Shown here piece after piece: positions 8,383 through 16,105 of a stretch of DNA of 50,365 nt. The position numbers were made by a program, and so were the translations under genes. The DNA lies in contig JAQUUP010000013.1 in NCBI GenBank assembly GCA_028693815.1, positions 1 to 50,365 of the forward strand, read 5' to 3'. Each line of letters starts with the position of its first letter. Positions within the stretch are counted from its first letter, which is position 1. Below the pieces are notes generated by a model. That model was given only the letters and a program-made list of their open reading frames with translations. It ran no database searches and was not told the origin of the DNA. Origin of the DNA: Candidatus Omnitrophota bacterium. Lineage in GTDB: Bacteria > Omnitrophota > Gorgyraeia > Zapsychrales > Aceulaceae.

Positions 8383-8712
8383 ATGGATAAGATGCTTTGT
8401 TTAGCTTTTTTAATTATTGTTTATGTTGGCATAAAAAGATTTTTCTTAGAAATAAGGTGTGATATTAAGCAAATTAAAGAAAAGCTCGGAATTAGTGAAT
8501 TGAATAGATATGAAATGGCATATAAAGAAAATGATACTGTTTCCAGGGGACGATGGATTAAAAGTATGCTGGCAGAGAGATATAGCGAGATTGAGATCGC
8601 AAGCGCCTATTTTGATATATGGGGGCGAATAAGTTGGTATTTTTCAGGTAGGAAGATATTGAAATCGCTATCGAAATCTCAAAATAAGAAAAAAGAAAAT
8701 TCTGATGAATAA
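8383..8712 (+). CDS. small membrane-anchored protein of unknown function
   Basis: 109 residues, not recognised. One N-terminal hydrophobic segment (about residues 4-20) is followed by a charged cytoplasmic-type region. A strong GGAGG lies 6 bases before the ATG. The 3' end overlaps the next gene by 8 bases, so the pair is probably co-translated. Both genes lie between the full integrase and a remnant integrase tail, which suggests they arrived together as a cassette. Confidence 0.7.
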   Translation: MDKMLCLAFLIIVYVGIKRFFLEIRCDIKQIKEKLGISELNRYEMAYKENDTVSRGRWIKSMLAERYSEIEIASAYFDIWGRISWYFSGRKILKSLSKSQNKKKENSDE

Positions 8713-9244
8713 ATTATTAATCATATTAGCTTTATTGCTTCTTCCAGTACTGTCTTTCGCTCAAGAATGGACGATTAAAGATTGGAATGTTCAGCCGTTT
8801 AGCGGAGGAAGGGTTTTATTTTATGCCCATGGAACGGTTGTTCACGGGCATCAATTTGGATTCTTAAAGAATACTAAGGATTGTGACACAGATATTCTTT
8901 TGATATCTCTCGGATCTTTTGATAAAAAAGTAAAAGATTTTGATGGAGAACCAGTTACTTTTAGCATTGAAGTTGATGGTGTAGAATTTCAGATTAGTGT
9001 TAATGTATTTTCTAAAAATACGGGATCGATTACCATAATGACATTCACTAATTTTGTAGCGAAAGAGGATTTTACTAATTTTCTTATTAAGGGAAATGAG
9101 CTAAATTTAAAAATTGTTGAACCGAAAGAATTTATAAAATATTTTGATATGAACAATGAAACTTTTAGTTTAATTGGTTTTACAGCTGCAAGAAAGAAAG
9201 CGAAAGATTATTGTGAAGAAACAAAAAATAGAGGAGCTTTATGA
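8705..9244 (+). CDS. exported protein of unknown function
   Basis: 179 residues with a clear signal peptide (MNKLLIILALLLLPVLSFAQ; cleavage expected after SFA). The mature part has no recognised domain; it is rich in beta-prone segments and has three Cys residues (two near the middle and C-terminus could pair in the periplasm). It is translationally coupled to the upstream membrane protein (8-base overlap). Its stop overlaps the ATG of the integrase remnant (ATGA). Confidence 0.72.
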   Translation: MNKLLIILALLLLPVLSFAQEWTIKDWNVQPFSGGRVLFYAHGTVVHGHQFGFLKNTKDCDTDILLISLGSFDKKVKDFDGEPVTFSIEVDGVEFQISVNVFSKNTGSITIMTFTNFVAKEDFTNFLIKGNELNLKIVEPKEFIKYFDMNNETFSLIGFTAARKKAKDYCEETKNRGAL

Positions 9245-9342
9245 AGAAATTAATGGGTCACTCTGATATTGATACAACCATGATATATAGCCACCTTACA
9301 AAGAAGCATGTAGATGAGGCGTTAGGGAAATTAGACTTCTAA
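9241..9342 (+). pseudogene. remnant of a second integrase (C-terminal 33 codons)
   Basis: This 102-base stretch matches the last 102 bases of the integrase at 8212-8313 without gaps. I count 18 differences, most of them synonymous. It keeps LMGHSDIDTTMIYSHL with the catalytic Tyr and ends in TAA. The rest of that integrase is absent. The divergence argues for a tail from a related, older element rather than a recent duplication. It still has an ATG overlapping the previous stop, so a 33-residue peptide could be made. Confidence 0.85.
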
Positions 9343-9354
9343 AAGGAGGAATTG

Positions 9355-10575
9355 ATGATCTATGAAATAGAAAAGTTTGTAGTTTGTAACGAGTATACAA
9401 AAAAAGAAATTGAATATTTATTTAATATTTTGCCCTTAGAGGAGAAGAAAAAACTAATTTCAGACTTAGTGAATAATTCTTTGACATCTCGAGTATATGA
9501 ACATCTTGAGAATTTTATTGTTTCTGGAGAGAATAAAATAGATAAGATTATTTTAGTTGAGAATAGCAATTCCATTGACGATAAGAGCTTGATAAGGCTT
9601 TATAATGATGGTGATGAGTTGATGAGAGCTAAAATGATTGAGAGCCAAGGATTATTTTTGGAAGGCAAAGATTTTAAGAGTTTAAGCTTTATGGAGAAAC
9701 TTGCTTATTGTAGGTCATTTAAATATAGTAGTGATTTTGTTGAGAAATTAATAGACCCAGATTGCGATGAGTTAAAGGATGAAGATGGAAGAAGAGAACT
9801 AATTCTTTCTTTTTTTACTAATAAAGAATATATAGAAGACTCAAAAAAGGGTTTTCTTGACGATTCGTATACAGATGGGTTAGATGCTTGTTTTACAGTA
9901 TCAGGAAATAAAAAGATTTGTGAGCTGGTTTTTAAGTGGCTTGAATCTGATCCTGATATTGTCAGTAATTATTTAGATTCTTTTTATGGCGATCAGGATC
10001 TAAAATTGTATATGTACGAGAAGTTAATTGATAGAAAGTATGATTTATTTAGAGCTAAATTGTTTTGGAATTTAGCTGAAGAAAAAACGTTATTTCAGAA
10101 CTACAATGAATTGTTTGAAAAAGGAATAAATGACCCGTATGAAATAATAAGCATTAGATGTGTTGAGCTAAAGGCATTAACTGAAAAAGAATTAGGTAAG
10201 ATTTTAAAAGTTAACGATGGGTACACTAATGGATATTTATTGAGAAATAAGAATTTACATCACACCCTAATGAAAATTATTTTAAATGAGATTGATTCTG
10301 GTGATTTTAATATGCCAGAATTCTTACCGTTTGGGGCAAGGAGAGAGCAGGAAGATGAGTTCAGAGAGCTTTATTATCAGAAAACTTCCGATAGCAAGCA
10401 GAATGTTTTTTATTTCTTGCGTAATTATAGGCAGCTGGAAGACAAAACAGAATCTCAGAAAATTCTTGAATACCTGAAGGTTTTTTATCAAGAGAACAGA
10501 AAGCTTGTAGAATCGATTAAAAAACTTTTATGGGCTGTTATTGTAATACTTATATTATACGAACTTGTCTTATAA
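9355..10575 (+). CDS. large helical tail-anchored protein of unknown function
   Basis: 406 residues, not recognised. No signal peptide is visible. The sequence is acidic and strongly helical, with short repeating helical pairs that could form a HEAT- or TPR-like superhelix. It ends in one C-terminal hydrophobic segment (about the last 18 residues, IVILILYELVL), so a cytoplasmic domain tethered by its tail is likely. ATG 9355 is preceded by AGGAGG at a 5-base spacing, which favours it over the TTG at 9352. It sits directly after the integrase remnant. Confidence 0.72.
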   Translation: MIYEIEKFVVCNEYTKKEIEYLFNILPLEEKKKLISDLVNNSLTSRVYEHLENFIVSGENKIDKIILVENSNSIDDKSLIRLYNDGDELMRAKMIESQGLFLEGKDFKSLSFMEKLAYCRSFKYSSDFVEKLIDPDCDELKDEDGRRELILSFFTNKEYIEDSKKGFLDDSYTDGLDACFTVSGNKKICELVFKWLESDPDIVSNYLDSFYGDQDLKLYMYEKLIDRKYDLFRAKLFWNLAEEKTLFQNYNELFEKGINDPYEIISIRCVELKALTEKELGKILKVNDGYTNGYLLRNKNLHHTLMKIILNEIDSGDFNMPEFLPFGARREQEDEFRELYYQKTSDSKQNVFYFLRNYRQLEDKTESQKILEYLKVFYQENRKLVESIKKLLWAVIVILILYELVL

Positions 10576-10593
10576 AAGATTTAAGGTGATGAA

Positions 10594-11118
10594 ATGAAGA
10601 AATACTTTTTTATCGCAATACTTTTATTCTTTACTTCTTATGTGCATGCTTTTCAAGCTGTAGATATTAATCCTGAATTTCAGCCTACACAAGAAGAGCT
10701 TTTGGGTCTTGCGATTGAAAAAGACTTTGTTCCAGCTGATCATGGTGAAGAGTATTTTAGAGAAAAAATAAAAGAGAAAGATACGTTGCTTGCGTGGGTT
10801 GGTCTTTCTCAGGAAGATAAAATTAAGATTTTGGGAGCCTTGATCGAGATTCATAGACAAGAAGGAACTATCGTTGAGAGACATCCTGTTTATTACGCTA
10901 AAGAGATAGATAAGACTCTTTATATCGGGTTAAGAAAGGGAACTTTTAGAGAGATGGGCGGAATTGGAATTGTTTTTAAGACTATAGCTGTGATGGATGG
11001 AGATTTTGATAACGGAGAAGATCCTAAGGTTCTCCTTGAGAGCTGGATGCCAGTAGAGGTAATAGAGGTTTTTAAACAAACTTATCCAAAAAAATATAAA
11101 AGGATTTTTGGAGAATAA
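10594..11118 (+). CDS. exported protein of unknown function
   Basis: 174 residues with a signal peptide (KKYFFIAILLFFTSYVHA). The mature protein is rich in Glu and Lys, contains no Cys and matches no family I recognise. AAGGTGA precedes the ATG. It is the first of a run of six closely spaced, same-strand genes for exported products (10594-14705). Confidence 0.7.
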   Translation: MKKYFFIAILLFFTSYVHAFQAVDINPEFQPTQEELLGLAIEKDFVPADHGEEYFREKIKEKDTLLAWVGLSQEDKIKILGALIEIHRQEGTIVERHPVYYAKEIDKTLYIGLRKGTFREMGGIGIVFKTIAVMDGDFDNGEDPKVLLESWMPVEVIEVFKQTYPKKYKRIFGE

Positions 11119-11145
11119 AGTTTTGGTAAAGGGAGATTGAGTGTA

Positions 11146-11709
11146 ATGAAGAAAATAATAATAGGGCTAATATTTTGTTTTTTAGTTTTTTGTTCAGAAT
11201 CCGTTGCTGATATGTATCATAATTATATTGAGTATCGATACCAGCCTAAATTAGGAAAAATAACAATTTCAGATAGTTTTGTGCGTAGCGTGGAATATGT
11301 TGATTATGTATCTGATAACTGGGAAAAATTAGCTAAGGAAGATATTTTTGTTCATGGGGAACTTCATGCAGGAGAGGCGAGAACTTTTAAAAGAAGTGCT
11401 GTAATTGGGAAACATAAGATTGATACAGTTTTGACGCTTTATCCTCCCGCAGGCAATGGCATGGGCGGAGCATACCCAACAACTTACTTGCAAGTGATGA
11501 TTGATGAAAAGAAGAAGATAGATTGTAATATAGGGTTTTTCCCTGGAGGAAAGGAGAAAGTTTCTCAGATAACGATTCACCCCGAGGATGATGCAATCTT
11601 TGTTGATGCATTTGATTTTGTAAAAGGTGAAAAAATATGTGATCATTATATTAATATGAGCGATTCTGAGATTGTTACGAATGAATATGTAAAGACAAGT
11701 AAATATTAA
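11146..11709 (+). CDS. exported protein of unknown function
   Basis: 187 residues from ATG 11146, which follows GGGAGA at 9 bases; the longer TTG start at 11137 abuts that ribosome site and is less likely. The signal peptide is MKKIIIGLIFCFLVFCSESVAD with cleavage near SVA. The mature chain has beta-rich character and two Cys (CNIGF and KICDHY) that could form a disulfide. No family recognised. Confidence 0.7.
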   Translation: MKKIIIGLIFCFLVFCSESVADMYHNYIEYRYQPKLGKITISDSFVRSVEYVDYVSDNWEKLAKEDIFVHGELHAGEARTFKRSAVIGKHKIDTVLTLYPPAGNGMGGAYPTTYLQVMIDEKKKIDCNIGFFPGGKEKVSQITIHPEDDAIFVDAFDFVKGEKICDHYINMSDSEIVTNEYVKTSKY

Positions 11710-11750
11710 TAGAAAAGATTGTTGCGAAGGGTTCGGAAAAGGAGAGGGCT

Positions 11751-12239
11751 ATGAAGAAATTATTAATTGTTTTTTGTTGTTTATTGTTTACGAGCTTCAT
11801 AGGTAGCAGAGCTGAAGGAAGGTGTTTATGGTCTTATGACGAAAGCATTCTTTCAGGTCATATTTGCGTAGACGAATCTATAGAGCCTTTTGATTTTGTT
11901 TTTCGAGTTACAAATAATACAAAAACTGCGATTAATTTTAAAATACTCTCCTACAGGGTTGAGATGGAAGACGGATCTATTTATGTCTTAGAAAATCCTC
12001 GAGTTGTAGGCAATGATGGTATTGCAGGCAGCTATATACTTAATCCAAAACAAGTGATAGCGGTATATGCAACATCACCTTTTTCTAGAAAAGAAGAGCT
12101 TGAAAAAGTTAAAGAGGTTTATATAAGGCATGGAGATAAAAGGATATTTTTTGTTTTAGAATCAGAAATTGATGAATATAAAAAGCCAGAAAATATAGCT
12201 ATTAGACATTTAAGAAATCTTTGGTGGAATATTAAGTGA
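11751..12239 (+). CDS. exported protein of unknown function
   Basis: 162 residues with a signal peptide (MKKLLIVFCCLLFTSFIGS). The mature part resembles a small beta-sandwich (FVFRVTNNTKTAINFKIL, a pattern seen in proteinase-inhibitor-like or CARDB-like folds), but I assign no family. The bases from the ribosome site through the first eight codons are almost identical to those of the next gene at 12258, pointing to shared ancestry or exchange of the start region. Confidence 0.7.
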   Translation: MKKLLIVFCCLLFTSFIGSRAEGRCLWSYDESILSGHICVDESIEPFDFVFRVTNNTKTAINFKILSYRVEMEDGSIYVLENPRVVGNDGIAGSYILNPKQVIAVYATSPFSRKEELEKVKEVYIRHGDKRIFFVLESEIDEYKKPENIAIRHLRNLWWNIK

Positions 12240-12257
12240 TAAAATTAGGAGAGGACT

Positions 12258-13244
12258 ATGAAGAAATTATTAATTGTTTTGGTATGTTTCAATTTATTTG
12301 TTTTTAATATTTTTGCAGAAGAATCCGAAGAATCAAATGCTATGTTAGAAAAAAGCGAGTATTACGATTCTCATATTAAAGAGAACGAAGAAATATCAAG
12401 CTTAAGCTCTCTGACAGACGAAGAACTAAGGGCTATGTTAGAAAAGTTGGAAGCTGAAGAATTGAGTGTTTCTCGACTAGACTCTTTAACGGAAAATGTA
12501 ATAGAGGATTATATAATAGAAAAACCTTTAAAGACATATCAATTTTTACACGATTATATTGATTGCCTGCACAGGCTAGAGGTTGCAAATATGTATGCGG
12601 AAATGGAAACATCAAATATTTTAGATCAGATGAAGAATATAAATACTTATATTTCATATTTAAATGAGGCAAAAGAAGTTCTTTATCCCTGGGCAGGGGA
12701 ATTTGTAAATATGAGAAAAGTGGCTATGGATTTTGATAGAATCTTTGCAGATTCAAACAGGATTAACATGATAGCAGGTCCTTTGTATGCGGGTATTAAT
12801 TATATTCAAACTTTGCAGGAGAAGAATCTTAAAATTTTGGATGGCTCAGCAGATGGAACAACCTCGGACATTGTCAAGAATAGTTCTGATATGGAAGTTG
12901 CGTGGGTGCAATTCTATAGGGACTCAGCGAATCTTATTATGGTTATAACTCAACTTCGAAAAGATGACTCTGAAATCCCTATAGGAAAAATACCGCATCT
13001 TATTTCTGATGAAGAACGTTATAAGCTTATAGGTTATCTTAATAAACTTTTTAAAGATAAATTTAAAGAATATAATGAACTAGCTCAGAAATATAAATAT
13101 GGGGCAATTTCTGAGGAAGAATTTAATCCTACAATCGTTACTTATTGTGCTCTTCATTTAAAGAAACTATTATCTGGTGAAACCTATGAGGAATCAAAGG
13201 CAAGAGATGAATCAGAAGACCCCTATTATTTTGAATTAGAATGA
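12258..13244 (+). CDS. exported acidic helical protein of unknown function
   Basis: 328 residues with a signal peptide (MKKLLIVLVCFNLFVFNIFA). The mature N-terminus is very acidic (EESEESN), followed by two similar AMLEKL/SEYY-type acidic helices and a long helical body; coiled-coil potential is likely in residues 30-110. No family recognised. It follows the preceding gene by 18 bases and shares its start-region sequence. Confidence 0.7.
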   Translation: MKKLLIVLVCFNLFVFNIFAEESEESNAMLEKSEYYDSHIKENEEISSLSSLTDEELRAMLEKLEAEELSVSRLDSLTENVIEDYIIEKPLKTYQFLHDYIDCLHRLEVANMYAEMETSNILDQMKNINTYISYLNEAKEVLYPWAGEFVNMRKVAMDFDRIFADSNRINMIAGPLYAGINYIQTLQEKNLKILDGSADGTTSDIVKNSSDMEVAWVQFYRDSANLIMVITQLRKDDSEIPIGKIPHLISDEERYKLIGYLNKLFKDKFKEYNELAQKYKYGAISEEEFNPTIVTYCALHLKKLLSGETYEESKARDESEDPYYFELE

Positions 13245-13269
13245 AAAAAATTATTTAAAGGATGGGGCT

Positions 13270-14076
13270 ATGAAAAAAATACTAATCATTCTAATGTGCC
13301 TAGGATTGGCTGGATGCGTTTCTTATGGGACATCCTATAAAAAATTGGTTTTAGATATGCATAAGCAAGAATATTTATCTAATTCAGATTTCTTCCTTTT
13401 GAATCTTATGAATGAACCGTGCTCTGTTAAGAAAAATATAAATATGATTATTGAGGAGATGGATGGTTTTTTGTCTAGTCTGGAATTTGAGACTAGGTCT
13501 GCTGAAGAAAAGAATATAGTAGTTCAAAGCTATAAATTAATGCTAGAAATGCAAAAAGAAAATCCAGAATTAGTAATTAATACTTATGAAATTCTTAAAA
13601 AAGGATTGGACAGTGAAATAATAACCTGGAAACAATATCGAGATGAGGTTGACAGCTGCAAAGATCTTGAAAAAGATTTTAATAAGGTGCGCACTTATTA
13701 TTCTCTTGCTAATTTTATTGAGAATGAACATAGAAGGAAAAAAGGTTATTTCAAGGATATTGTGTCAAAAGTTGTTGCTTATGCACATAAAAGATGCTCC
13801 CAGTTTGAAACTGACAGAAGAAATGCTATGGATTCTTGGGTTGCCATTCTTTCGGCAGGGGCAGAGAATTCAACAAGAGCAGCAAATCAGTCTTCTTATT
13901 CTGCGCCACAATACGGGGAAGCTCGTATTTATGGCGATAGGATAGAATACCCTGATGGCTCAGAATCTTTTATTTATGGTAATAGAATAGAGAATCCTGA
14001 TGGCTCAGAATCTTTTATTCAAGGCGATAGGATAGAACATCCTGATGGTTCCGAGTCTTTTATTTATGGTAATTGA
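13270..14076 (+). CDS. lipoprotein with C-terminal tandem PDGSESF repeats
   Basis: 268 residues. The lipobox LAGC in MKKILIILMCLGLAGC marks an acylated lipoprotein. The middle is helical and charged. The last 50 residues hold three 15-residue repeats of the form IYGxRIExPDGSESF plus a partial fourth (IYGN), probably a small repetitive beta structure. The rest is not recognised. RBS GGATGGGGCT is shared in style with the gene at 14121. Confidence 0.75.
   Translation: MKKILIILMCLGLAGCVSYGTSYKKLVLDMHKQEYLSNSDFFLLNLMNEPCSVKKNINMIIEEMDGFLSSLEFETRSAEEKNIVVQSYKLMLEMQKENPELVINTYEILKKGLDSEIITWKQYRDEVDSCKDLEKDFNKVRTYYSLANFIENEHRRKKGYFKDIVSKVVAYAHKRCSQFETDRRNAMDSWVAILSAGAENSTRAANQSSYSAPQYGEARIYGDRIEYPDGSESFIYGNRIENPDGSESFIQGDRIEHPDGSESFIYGN
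13927..14061 (+). repeat. three 45-bp in-frame tandem repeats
   Basis: Units at 13927-13971, 13972-14016 and 14017-14061, each coding 15 residues, followed by a truncated unit before the stop. The units are nearly identical at both the DNA and protein level, so copy number may vary between strains. Confidence 0.9.
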
Positions 14077-14120
14077 ATAAAGAATAAATGAAACGCTGTT
14101 TAACAGTTAAGGATGTGGCT

Positions 14121-14705
14121 ATGAAAAAAATAGTATTCGTTTTTGTCTTTTGCTTCTTGGCTGGCTGTGCAACATTTTCTTCGCAGATGTATCCTAATGC
14201 AAAGAAATATCCAGCAACTAATCCTGAAGATATTGCTATATTTGAATTTCCTCCGCAAGAACCATTTGTAGCTATTGGTGAAGTTGGGTCTCAAGCAGCA
14301 CCAGCAGCTCAAAGAGAAAGTCTTTACAAAAGATTGAAGGAGGAAGCTTCTAAAATGGGTGGGGATGCGATTATTGTAAACCATAGCAAAGATGTCGCAG
14401 GTTTCTACAATTCTGGCGGCTCCTCTTATACAAGCGGAACTGTTTATGGCTATGGCAACACGGCAACATATAGCGGAACGACAACTACTTACCCCACTTA
14501 TTCAACTCCGATAGTCAAAAAGATAATCAGAGGTCTTGTTATTAAATATGTGGATGAATCAGAAGTCCCAAAGCAAAAGCTTGAAGTTGAAATAGAAGAA
14601 GATGGGTATGATAAGTTAAAGAAATTAAAAGAACTCAAAGACGACGGTGCTATAACTGAAGAAGAATTTAACAAAGAAAAGAAAGAGATATTAGAGAAGT
14701 ATTAA
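14121..14705 (+). CDS. lipoprotein with C-terminal SHOCT-like domain
   Basis: 194 residues from ATG 14121; the frame extends to ATG 14088, but the ribosome site AAGGATGTGGCT and the signal peptide favour 14121. The signal ends LAGC, a lipobox. A middle segment (RLKEEASKMGGDAIIVNHSKD) resembles YbjQ/heavy-metal-binding-like lipoproteins, followed by a Gly/Ser/Tyr/Thr-rich linker. The C-terminal 30 residues (KLKKLKELKDDGAITEEEF) match a SHOCT domain, a short helix pair found at the ends of many prokaryotic proteins. Its function in the island is unknown. Confidence 0.78.
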   Translation: MKKIVFVFVFCFLAGCATFSSQMYPNAKKYPATNPEDIAIFEFPPQEPFVAIGEVGSQAAPAAQRESLYKRLKEEASKMGGDAIIVNHSKDVAGFYNSGGSSYTSGTVYGYGNTATYSGTTTTYPTYSTPIVKKIIRGLVIKYVDESEVPKQKLEVEIEEDGYDKLKKLKELKDDGAITEEEFNKEKKEILEKY

Positions 14706-14736
14706 AATGTTTATTCCAAGAAAGATTATATAGATG

Positions 14737-15711
14737 CTAAAGAGTAGAGCTCGATGAAGTATAGATGTCTTTTAGACTTTTACCGTTCTTTGTTTGTCTT
14801 TGCATCCATCTTTGAGCAGTTTTATAGCTAATACTTTTTCTTTCTGCATATCTTTCCGCCAATGCTTTTTTAACATCCTTCTCACTTTTTCTATGCCTTG
14901 CTAAAGCCATTTGCTTAGCAGTAAACACATAGCGACCTTCTTTTTTAGATAATCTTATGGTGCCTCTACGATTGCTGTAATACAGGTATTTCTTGATGGG
15001 TTCATTTATAAAATCTTCATCAGAGAAATACTTTTTCTTTTTTTCTTTTCTTAGAATATTTTGCAGGTAAATGCCAACGTGATATTTCAAGCCAAGGGAA
15101 TGTTTAGATTGGCACCAATATCCAATGACTTTGGGCAAATTATTTAATAATATTTCAGAGTACTTTATTTTTGTGTATGTTTTATTAAAGTATTTATTAG
15201 CAAACTGGATGAATAGTTGGTTGAATTCGCATGCTGATACTATTTCTCTTTGAGCGAGATATATTCCCAATTCTAGCGTAATAGAATCTGCTAATTCTTC
15301 CACCCAGTTGGAATCATTAATATTAGTATTATCTAAAAAGATAGAAGGAATGAAGCCTCTTGGTAGGCGAGAGAATTTGTCTCCTAATTGAATACCCTTT
15401 AAATCTTTTTTCGTAGCGTAATTACGCATCCGAATGTAATCAACCCAGTCTTTCCAGCTATGAAATATTTCATGCTGTATCTGAAAGTCCAATCTTTTTC
15501 CATTATCAGAAAACGCAGGCTTTAACTTAACAGACTCCTTTCCTGATAGGTCTATAAGGGCAAAGCCTTCAATATCACCATTTTTAGAGGTAAAGATGTG
15601 TCCTCTTAGAGTGGCATTTGGCTTTGATAGCTGAATCATATTTCTCGCAATTTGATTCAACCTCCTGCGTAAACTCCCTCTTCCAAATTTTTTTTCACTA
15701 ATTATCTTCAT
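14737..15711 (-). CDS. HExxH-motif protein with C-terminal helix-turn-helix, possible island regulator
   Basis: 324 residues, no confident family. His80-Glu-Ile-Phe-His84 is an HExxH metallopeptidase motif, and WVEELADSITLEL (residues 136-148) resembles the ExxAD segment of ImmA/IrrE-type peptidases, although the spacing is longer than usual. The C-terminal part (ALAERYAERKSISYKTAQRWMQ) reads like an HTH. It is the only leftward gene of the island and has a full-consensus promoter, as repressor genes of mobile elements often do. The role as a regulator is inference. Confidence 0.7.
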   Translation of the reverse strand: MKIISEKKFGRGSLRRRLNQIARNMIQLSKPNATLRGHIFTSKNGDIEGFALIDLSGKESVKLKPAFSDNGKRLDFQIQHEIFHSWKDWVDYIRMRNYATKKDLKGIQLGDKFSRLPRGFIPSIFLDNTNINDSNWVEELADSITLELGIYLAQREIVSACEFNQLFIQFANKYFNKTYTKIKYSEILLNNLPKVIGYWCQSKHSLGLKYHVGIYLQNILRKEKKKKYFSDEDFINEPIKKYLYYSNRRGTIRLSKKEGRYVFTAKQMALARHRKSEKDVKKALAERYAERKSISYKTAQRWMQRQTKNGKSLKDIYTSSSSTL

Positions 15712-15738
15712 CTCATCCTCTTAATGTCGCTTTTTAGA

Positions 15739-15767
15739 ATTATATCCGTAGACGTTAGAAGTGTCAA
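15739..15767 (-). promoter_or_regulatory. full-consensus promoter of the leftward HExxH-HTH gene
   Basis: On the minus strand, TTGACA (15767-15762), a 17-bp spacer and TATAAT (15744-15739). Start is expected near 15732, with AAGAGGA just before ATG 15711. It lies in the 83-bp divergent gap before the primase operon. Confidence 0.8.
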
Positions 15768-15794
15768 TCATAAAGAGGAGAGAGGTAGGATGCG

Positions 15795-16046
15795 ATGAAT
15801 AAAACAAATTATTGTACTGCGAATATTTATGAAGCTGCATATTTATTAACAGTAGGCTTTCAGCTTGCAGGAAAACAAAGAAATGGAGCAAAAATTGTTC
15901 TTGAGTTTAAGGCAAGCCAGAAGTTAATAGATGAGAGTTTAAAGTTTTACAACGGAGGGAGGGTTGACGCAAGAGCATTTAGCGAAGCGTTCAAGAATAT
16001 TAAGAATTTTATTTTTGAAGCAAATAAGGGAAATGTTGCCGTTTAA
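15795..16046 (+). CDS. DUF5659-like protein
   Basis: 83 residues. The pattern YLLTVGFQLAGKQRNGAKIVLEF, then KFYNGGRVDARAFSEAFKNIKNFI matches the small DUF5659 proteins found in mobile elements next to replication genes. The function is unknown. It opens the rightward block that leads into prim-pol. Several purine-rich stretches before the ATG can serve as ribosome sites. Confidence 0.7.
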   Translation: MNKTNYCTANIYEAAYLLTVGFQLAGKQRNGAKIVLEFKASQKLIDESLKFYNGGRVDARAFSEAFKNIKNFIFEANKGNVAV

Positions 16047-16105
16047 AATTATTTTCAATGAGGGCAGAAGATTTAAATTAAATAAATAGGAGGATGAGGA
16101 GAGAA

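Noticed and set aside
14088-14120. Upstream start of the SHOCT lipoprotein
   Set aside because: The signal peptide and ribosome site match ATG 14121.
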